10,772 nt of DNA, taken from assembly GCA_021828605.1 (NCBI GenBank), contig JAJZEG010000268.1, forward strand, positions 1 through 10,772, written 5' to 3'. This DNA comes from Pseudomonadota bacterium (lineage in GTDB: Bacteria; Pseudomonadota; Alphaproteobacteria; Acetobacterales; Acetobacteraceae). Shown in pieces: positions 1 to 6,800 of the stretch; positions within the stretch are counted from its first letter, which is position 1; each line of letters opens with the position of its first letter. Under the pieces are notes generated by a model, which was not told the origin of the DNA, ran no database searches, and worked only from the letters and a program-made list of their open reading frames with translations. The position numbers and the translations under genes were made by a program.

Positions 1-1083
1 ATTACCGGCGGCAACGCCAACCCGTCGGGCGGCGGGGCGGGCGGCAGCGGCGTTAATTTTTCCGGGGCCGGATCCTTCAGCAATCGCGGCACCCTGATCG
101 GCGGCAGCGGCAGTGGCAGCGGCCAGTTCGGTGCGTTCTTTAGCGCCGCCGGAACCGGCGGCAGCGGCGTCAATTTTGCCGGGGTCGGATCATTCAGTAA
201 CCGCGCCATCATCATCGGCGGCACCGGCATTGGCGATGGCAATGGCGGGGCGGGCCTTGTTCTCTCCGGAGCCGGCTCACTCAATAATAGCGCCACCATC
301 ACCGGCGGCGCGGGCGGTATCAATACCGGCGATGGCGGGGCGGGCGTCATTCTCTCCGGCACCGGCGCCTTCACCAATGACGCCCTCCTCATCGGCGGTG
401 CGGGCGGCAATGCTGGCATTTTCGGCGGCGGCAATGGCGGGGTCGGCCTTGTTCTCTCCGGGACCGGCGCGTTCAATAACAGCGCCAGCCTCACCGGCGG
501 CAATGGCGGCGCGGGCAGCTTCAGCGGCAGCGCTGGCGGTGCTGGCGGCAACGGCGTTGATCTTACCGGGGCGGGCCGATCCAGCAACAGCGCCACCATC
601 CTGGGCGGCGCGGGCGGCACCGGCGGCCCCGGCGCAACAATTTCTGGCGGCACCGGCGGTATTGGCGGCCTCGGCGGTATCGGCGTTGATTTTTCCGGCA
701 GCGGCGCGTTCAGCAATAATGCCGCCATCACCGGCGGCGCAGGCGGCGGCAGCGGCACGGGGAGCAACAATACCGGCGGGGCTGGCGGCAATGGCGTTGA
801 TCTGTCGGGCGGCGGCACCTTCACGAATAGCGGCACCATCACCGGCGGCATCGGCGGCAGCGACGGCTATCACGGCGTTAGTTATGGCGTTAGCGGCACC
901 GGCGTTGATCTGACCGGATCGGGCATCTTCAATAATAGCGGCCTCATTATCGGCGGCCCCGGCGCAACGGGTCCGGGCGGCTTAGGCGGCAATGGCGTTG
1001 ACCTCGCCGGATCGGGTACGTTCACTAATAGCGGCACCATCGCCAGCGGCGCAGGCGGTCTCGGCACTTTAGCAACCGGCCTG
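1..1083 (+). repeat. β-solenoid turn array of gene 1 (about 10 imperfect turns)
   Basis: Translated in frame 1, this stretch is a chain of turns of roughly 29-43 residues. Each carries a core like GVDLTGSGIFNNSGLIIGG, separated by Gly/Ser/Asn loops of variable length. The core DNA word aatagcggcaccatcaccgg recurs with changes. Loop length varies more than core length, as expected for a β-helix whose strands stack while loops expand. Unlike genes 2 and 3, no internal module-closing segment interrupts these turns in the visible part, so gene 1's last module is longer than any other module in the window. Confidence 0.85.
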
Positions 1084-2478
1084 TATCTCAATGGCGGCCT
1101 GTTGCTGAATAGCGGCCTGATCACCAGCTCCAACGGCAACGCCGTCCAATTCGGCACCAATGCCGGCACCCTGGTCGTCGATTCCGGCGCCATCTTCCAA
1201 GGCAATGTCGTCGCTAACGCCACCGCCGCCGACACCCTCGCCATCGGCGGCACCACCGCCGTTTCTCTCTCCGGCATCGGCACCGAATTCCAAAATTTTC
1301 ACACAATCGCCTTCGATCCCGGCGCAACCGGCACCATCACCGGCACTTACACCGCCCTGGACAGCCAAAGCCTCAGCGTCACCGGCTTCGTCCAAGGCGA
1401 CACACTCATCCTCGATGGCTTCGCCGCCACCAGCGAAACCTTCATCAGCGGCATTGGCCTTAAACTCAGCAACGGCACCAGCCACATCACAATCGACATC
1501 ACCGGCAATTTTTCCACCGCCGATTTCAACGTGATCGACCCCCCCACCAACACCACCATCTCCCTCAACCCCCCCTGCTTCGCCGCAGGCACCCGCATCC
1601 TCACCACCCGGGGCGAAATCCCAGTCGAAAACCTCACCCTCAATGACCACGTCATCCTCGACTCCGGCACCACCGCCCCCATCCAATGGCTCGGTTTTCG
1701 CTCCCTCTCCCTCCACCGTCACCCAAACCCCGAACAAGTGAACCCCATCCACATCCAAGCGGGCGCCCTCGCCGACAACATTCCCCACCGCGACCTTTTT
1801 CTCTCCCCCGACCACGCGCTCTATCTCGATGGCGCACTCATCCCCGCCAAGTGCCTGATCAACGGCAGCACCATTCGCCAAATCAATGTTGCCAGCATCA
1901 CCTACTACCATGTCGAACTCCCCGCCCACGCCATATTGCTCGCCGAAGGCACCCCAACCGAATCATACTTAGAAACAGGTAATCGCGGGGCCTTCACCAA
2001 CAGTGATTCGCTCCCGCTCATTCTCCACCCCAACCTGGCGCAAACCAAGCGGGAGAGAGAGAGCTGCGCGCCGTTCACCGAATCAGGCCCGCTGGTCGAA
2101 GCCGTCCGCACCCGCATCCTCGCCCGTGCGAATATTTCGCTCACCACCGACCCCAACCTAACAATCCAAACCAAACCAGACGGCTCAGTGGCGATTATCT
2201 CCCGGAGCGGAATCCCAGGCCAACTCAGCCCCGACCCACGCGACCAACGTCGCCTCGGCATCAAAATCGCTGGCCTCGAAATCGGCGGCGCAAATATCCC
2301 ATTGGATCATCCGCTTCTCACCGAAGGCTGGCACGAACCCGAACCCGATGGCCGCTGGACCGATGGGAGAGCAATCATTCCGACATCCCTCGCCCAAGGC
2401 GCAAAAATCGGCGTGAAACTCGCCGCCACTCTGGCCTATCCCGCCGATCAGCGAACCAGCCAGCACGCCGCCGCCTGA
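1..2478 (+). CDS. β-helix repeat protein with C-terminal Hint domain (gene 1, 5'-truncated by window)
   Basis: Frame 1 is open from base 1 to the TGA at 2476-2478, so 825 residues are visible and the true start lies upstream; the ATG at 1102 is internal and not the start. Visible residues 1-360 form about ten Gly-rich turns with the pattern G-GV-L-G-G-F-NSGTI-GG, expected to fold as a right-handed β-solenoid. Residues about 361-525 are the closing segment (STLVVDSG-like strand, LAIGGTTAVSLSGIGTEFQNF, GDTLILDGF, FNVIDPPTNTT). Residues 526-665 are a Hint domain: catalytic-type Cys526 in CFAAGT, block-B-like SPDH (Ser602, His605), and a late His643 before ILLAEG and ESYLETGNR. Residues 666-825 are the family tail (ESCAPF, GPLVEAVR, EGWHEPEPDGRWT). 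Known Hint domains activate the bond before the first Cys; a surface β-helix released or modified by self-cleavage is the inference. An extra Cys occurs at 1852-1854 where the two paralogues have Ala. A partial gene is certain; its biological role is not. Confidence 0.93.
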   Translation: MTGGNANPSGGGAGGSGVNFSGAGSFSNRGTLIGGSGSGSGQFGAFFSAAGTGGSGVNFAGVGSFSNRAIIIGGTGIGDGNGGAGLVLSGAGSLNNSATITGGAGGINTGDGGAGVILSGTGAFTNDALLIGGAGGNAGIFGGGNGGVGLVLSGTGAFNNSASLTGGNGGAGSFSGSAGGAGGNGVDLTGAGRSSNSATILGGAGGTGGPGATISGGTGGIGGLGGIGVDFSGSGAFSNNAAITGGAGGGSGTGSNNTGGAGGNGVDLSGGGTFTNSGTITGGIGGSDGYHGVSYGVSGTGVDLTGSGIFNNSGLIIGGPGATGPGGLGGNGVDLAGSGTFTNSGTIASGAGGLGTLATGLYLNGGLLLNSGLITSSNGNAVQFGTNAGTLVVDSGAIFQGNVVANATAADTLAIGGTTAVSLSGIGTEFQNFHTIAFDPGATGTITGTYTALDSQSLSVTGFVQGDTLILDGFAATSETFISGIGLKLSNGTSHITIDITGNFSTADFNVIDPPTNTTISLNPPCFAAGTRILTTRGEIPVENLTLNDHVILDSGTTAPIQWLGFRSLSLHRHPNPEQVNPIHIQAGALADNIPHRDLFLSPDHALYLDGALIPAKCLINGSTIRQINVASITYYHVELPAHAILLAEGTPTESYLETGNRGAFTNSDSLPLILHPNLAQTKRERESCAPFTESGPLVEAVRTRILARANISLTTDPNLTIQTKPDGSVAIISRSGIPGQLSPDPRDQRRLGIKIAGLEIGGANIPLDHPLLTEGWHEPEPDGRWTDGRAIIPTSLAQGAKIGVKLAATLAYPADQRTSQHAAA
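1576..1995 (+). other. Hint (Hedgehog/intein, Hint_2-like) domain of gene 1
   Basis: It begins at the Cys codon 1576-1578 (CFAAGTRILTTRGEIPVENLT) and ends near ETGNRGAF. The Cys-to-SPDH-His spacing is 79 residues and from there to the late His is 38, identical to the two other copies. The first-position Cys and SxxH (in place of the intein TxxH) support self-cleavage chemistry. No terminal His-Asn plus Cys/Ser/Thr is seen at the end, so protein splicing is unlikely. Confidence 0.85.
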
Positions 2479-2620
2479 TCACAGCCGCGCCGCCCTACGT
2501 CTCTCTCTAACCGAGCCACTTAATTGCCTTAATCAATTCACATTTCTTAGACTCCAATAATGCTAACGACTATTCCGATCAAATATTCGTGATTATTCAT
2601 TGACGCACCGACCAATGAAG

Positions 2621-2637
2621 ACTAATCGATTATTAGT
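2621..2637. promoter_or_regulatory. Dyad-symmetric element, candidate operator
   Basis: The sequence ACTAATCGATTATTAGT has 6-base arms ACTAAT and ATTAGT around a 5-base centre. It also contains the perfect 10-base palindrome TAATCGATTA (2623-2632). It lies about 185 bases before the gene 2 start and just downstream of the TTGACG at 2600-2605. A transcription factor site is plausible, but AT-rich DNA yields such dyads by chance. Confidence 0.3.
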
Positions 2638-2805
2638 TAGAGATTAACATTACAAACATTTTTTGAGAGGATTTAACAATTTTAAGACGCGCCATTCAGC
2701 TTCTGATCGATAACCAACCAAGGCTGCGCGGATCACTGCCGCCTGAAAATAAAATTCAACACCCCGTCAGCCGCACTCATCCCTTTTTATCATAACGCCG
2801 AACCC

Positions 2806-2811
2806 GAGGAG
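2806..2811 (+). promoter_or_regulatory. Ribosome binding site of gene 2
   Basis: GAGGAG lies 9 bases before the ATG at 2821. Together with the in-frame stop at 2704-2706 and the lack of other ATG codons in between, it fixes the gene 2 start and shows that the mature coding region begins without a signal peptide. Confidence 0.8.
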
Positions 2812-2820
2812 CCCTCCAGC

Positions 2821-3855
2821 ATGTCCACCTCAACCGTCACCAACACGCTGTCGACCAGCCTCTCGACCGCCATCACCATCAGCCCGACTGGCAGCGACCA
2901 ATCGCCCTTCACCATCACCAGCACCGGCACAATAAACCCGGTCGCTGTCACCTCCTTATCTGGTAATGGCACGAATGGTGTCTCTGACCCTGCCGGCACG
3001 ACATCGGGAATAACCTTGGTCAATCAAGGCGTGATCTATGGTGGGACTCATAATGGAACATACGGCTATGGCGGCGCGGGCGTTTTCCTCCAAGGCGTAA
3101 ACGCGTTCAGTAATAGCGGCACCATCATTGGCGGAAATGGCGGCAACGGCAATTCACTCAACGGCGGGGGCGCTGGCGTTTATCTAGAGGGGGCGGGCAA
3201 CTTCAGCAACCAAGGTGTCATCGTCGGTGGTACCAGCCCCGATCTCGGCGGCAAGGGCCTCGCTTTGTATGGTTCCGGCACCTTCACCAACCATGGCACG
3301 CTTGGGGGTGGTGGTGGCTCCGGCGATAACGGATCAGGCGCTTTTCTTGTGGGCGGTGAGCTGATCAATGCTGGGTTGATTGAGGGCGGTAATACCGGTG
3401 GCGCGACACCCCAGGGCGACGCCGTAAACCTATCCGGCACAACTGCCAGCACCCTCATCGTCGAATCCGGCGCAACCTTCATCGGCAACATCGTCGCCAA
3501 CACTGCCGCCGCCGACATCCTCGCCATCGGCGGCACCACCGCCATTGATCTCACCGGCCTCGGCACCCAATTCCAAAATTTTAACACCCTCGCCTTCGAA
3601 CCCGGCAGCTCCGGCACCTTCGCCGGCTCGATTACCAATTTCACCCGAGTCGAAGGCCTCGACGTCAACGGCTTCACCGCCAGCACTCCCTTGCTCACCA
3701 TCGGCGCCGGTGGCGTCGTCCTCATTACCGCCTCCAGCGCCAGCCAAACCCTCGATCTCACCTTCGCGTCCGCCGCGATTGGCGACGTGCTCACTCTAAC
3801 CACCACCACCAGCGGCACCAGCATCACCATCGATCCTCATATTCTCAATAATTCA
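2821..3855 (+). repeat. Gene 2 β-helix module 1
   Basis: Residues 1-345. It contains the cap ISPTGSDQSPFTITSTGTINP, five turns (LVNQGVIYGG, FSNSGTIIGG, FSNQGVIVGG, FTNHGTLGGG, LINAGLIEGG), then the closing segment and the DPHILNNS linker. Turn sequences and even codons (accttggtcaatcaaggc) match module 4 more than modules 2 or 3. Confidence 0.85.
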
Positions 3856-6800
3856 ATCGCCACCGGCATCACCCTCACCCCAACCGGCGCCTACCAATCC
3901 CCCTTCACCATCACCAGCGCCGGCACCATCGCACCCGGCTATAGCGGCGGTTTGCAAGGCATAGCGGGCGTCAGCGCCTCGGCAATATCGGGCCTGACCC
4001 TAATCAACCAAGGCCTGATCAATGGCGGGGGCGACCTCACAATTGGCGGCGATGCGGTCATCTTGAGTGGCGCAAATACCTTCACCAACAGCGGCACCCT
4101 CACCGGCGGCGTCGGCGGCGATGTCGGCGGCACAGGTTTGCTGCTGTCCGGCGCAGGGATGGTTACCAATACTGGCGCCATCGACGGCGGCAACGCCAGT
4201 GGCCGTTCGATTAATGGCAGCCTAGGCGGATACGGCGCCTTTCTCAATGGCGGCACGCTGATCAATGACGGGCTGGTCGCCGGCGGCTTTAACATATCCA
4301 GCAACCGCGCCGACGCGATCTATTTCGGCACCAATGCCAGCACCCTCATCGTCTACTCCGGCGCAACCTTCCAGGGCAACGTCGTCGCCAACGCCACCGT
4401 GTCCGACATCCTCGCCATCGGCGGCGGCACCGGCATTGATCTCACCGGCATCGGCACCCAGTTCACCAATTTCCACACAATCGCCTTCGAGCCAGGCGCA
4501 ACCGGCACCTTCGCCGGATCGCTTAGCGGCCTAAATAACGATGCCGTTGATGGCTTTTCCCGAGGCGATGGCCTCTATCTCAACGGCTTCACCGCCAGCA
4601 CCCCGCTCGCCACTATCGGCGCAGGCGGCGTCTTGGCCATCGCTGGCAGCAGCGCCGGCCAAACCCTCGATCTCACCTTTGCCTCCGCCGCCATCGGCGA
4701 CGTGCTCGATCTGACCAACACCACCGGCGGCACCAGTCTTCATTTCGATCCCCATAACCTCAATCAATCCATCGCCACCGGCATCACCCTCACGCCCACC
4801 GGCAGCTACCAATCGGCCTTCACCATCACCAGCCAAGGCACCATCACCCCTTCCTATAGTAATGCGGCGTTCGGCGTCGCTGGCGTCAATGGCGCCGCAT
4901 CATCGGGGTTAACCCTGATCAATCAAGGCCTGATCAATGGCGGCGGCGCCATCACCGTTGGCGGCGATGCCGTCGCCCTACGGGGGGTCAATGCGTTCAG
5001 CAATAGTGGCACTCTGCGCGGCGGCGCCGCGACCAATGCTGGCGGAAACGGCGCGCGGATATCCGGCTCGGGGATTTTCACCAATAGCGGCTCCATCCTC
5101 GGCGGCACCGGCGGCAACAGCGGCGGCAATGGCCTTGATCTGTATAACACCGGAACCTTCACCAATAGCGGCACCCTCACCGGCGGCACCGGCGGTAACA
5201 GCGGCGGCAATGGTCTTTCGTTGTATGGGACCGGCGTTTTCACCAACACCGGCAATATCTCGGGCGGCACCGCCAACAATGACGGCGTGGGCGTGTTACT
5301 GAATGGCGGCACACTGATCAATGCCGGGCTGATCGCCGGTGGCAGCGCGAATGGCGCCTTCGCGCCCGCCGCCGACGCCATCCTATTCGGCACCAATGTC
5401 AGCAGCCTGATCGTCTACTCCGGCGCAACCTTCTTCGGCAGCATCATCGCCAACGCCACCCTGTCCGACATCCTCGCCATCGGTGGCACCGCCGCCGTTT
5501 CTCTCTCCGGCATCGGCACCCAATTCCAAAATTTTCACACAATCGCCTTCGAGCCAGGCGCAACCGGCACCTTCGCCGGATCACTCAATGGGCTGAATAA
5601 TGAAATCGTTGATGGCTTCGCCCGGAGCGATGCCCTCTATGTCAACGGCTTCGCGGCCAGCACCACCCTCGCCACCATCGGCGCCGGTGGCATCCTCGCG
5701 GTTGCGGGCGCCAGCACCGGCCAAACCCTCGACCTCATTTTTGCTCCCGCCGCCATCGGCGACGTGCTTAATCTATCCAACACCACCGGCGGCACCAGCA
5801 TCACCATCGACCCCCATATTCTCAATAATTCAATCTCGACCGGCATCTCCCTCAGCCCAACCGGCGCCTACCAATCCCCCTTCACTGTCACCAGCCAAGG
5901 CACAATAAACCCATCCGCGATCACTGCCGCGAGGGCCTATGGCACATCGGGTATTTCTAACTCGACGAACACGGCGGCATCGGGAGTGACCTTGGTCAAT
6001 CAAGGCATGATCAATGGTGGGAATGAGACGGGAGCCAACGGCTATGGCGGCGAGGGCGTTTACCTGCTCGGCGTGAGCGCGTTCAGTAATAGCGGCACCA
6101 TTTCCGGCGGAATAGGCGGCACCACCACACTAGGCAGCTACGGTGGCATCGGCGTTTTCCTATCGGGTCCGGGCACCTTTAACAATCAGGGGCTCATCGA
6201 CGGTGGTACCAGCGCCGGAAAAGGGGGGCTCGGCCTTATTCTGTCTATCTCCAGCACCTTCACCAACCAAGGCACCATCGACGGTGGCACCGGCTCCCGC
6301 GCTAACGGCACGGGTGTTTACCTCGAAAGCGGAGAGCTTATTAATTCCGGCCTGATCGCGGGTGGCCTCGGCGGCTCGGGCACCCAAGCCAACGCCGTCC
6401 AATTCGGCATCAAATCCAGCACCCTGGTCGTCGAATCCGGCGCAACCTTCCAAGGCAACGTGGTCGCCAATCTCCTCGCGTCCGACACCCTCGCCATCGG
6501 CGGCACCACCGCCGTTTCTCTCTCCGGTATCGGCACCCAGTTCCAAAATTTTAGCGCCCTCGCCTTCGATTCCGGCTCAACCGGCACCGTCACCGGCACC
6601 TACACCGCGTTGGAGAACCTCACCGTCACCGGCTTCGCCCAAGGCGACACCCTCATCCTCGACGGTTTCGGCGCCACCAGCGAAACCTACGTCACCGGCA
6701 CCGGCTTGGAACTCAGCAACGGCACCAGCAGCATCACACTCGACATCACCGGTAGCTTCTCCTCCGCCAATTTCAACGTGATCGACCCACCCACTAACAC

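Larger units (their letters stand above)
2479..2820 (+). other. AT-rich intergenic spacer upstream of gene 2
   Basis: This 342-base gap between the gene 1 stop and the gene 2 start is clearly richer in A/T than the flanking genes, most strongly at about 2520-2700. No credible small gene was found. In frame with gene 2 there is a stop at 2704-2706 and no ATG between it and 2821. The gap probably holds the gene 2 promoter. TTGACG at 2600-2605 resembles a -35 box, but no convincing -10 follows at the right distance. No strong terminator for gene 1 is visible. Confidence 0.6.

Noticed and set aside
277..873. Long antisense open frames (e.g. 277-873, 1069-1929, 9525-10202 on the minus strand), some over 200 codons
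   Set aside because: They mirror the low-complexity GC-rich sense repeats, have Ala/Gly- or Val/Glu/Gly-biased composition, no ribosome sites and no recognisable domains. The sense frame explains the sequence fully.
113..913. A 266-codon plus-strand frame rich in Ala, Pro and Ser overlapping gene 1
   Set aside because: It is the second-frame reading of the ggc/gcc repeat codons. The frame 1 reading gives ordered β-helix turns and continues into the Hint domain.
1..1083. Short direct repeats considered as a CRISPR array or minisatellite
   Set aside because: Repeats are in frame, vary in sequence and spacing, and encode protein turns. There are no identical repeats with unique spacers.
1576..1995. 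A full intein with homing endonuclease
   Set aside because: The domain is only about 140 residues, with no endonuclease insertion and no terminal His-Asn plus Cys/Ser/Thr.
1102..2478. Treating ATG 1102 as the start of a 458-residue gene
   Set aside because: Frame 1 is open to base 1 with the same repeat pattern upstream, so this Met is internal.
2522..2538. AATTG-ccttaat-CAATT inverted repeat after gene 1 as a terminator
   Set aside because: The stem is only 5 bp, A/T-rich, with no T-run; it is expected by chance in this spacer.
2585..2593. Word ATTCGTGAT shared between the two spacers (2585-2593 and 7828-7836)
   Set aside because: Nine bases shared between spacers of this size is near chance expectation, and the distances to the starts differ (228 versus 134 bases).
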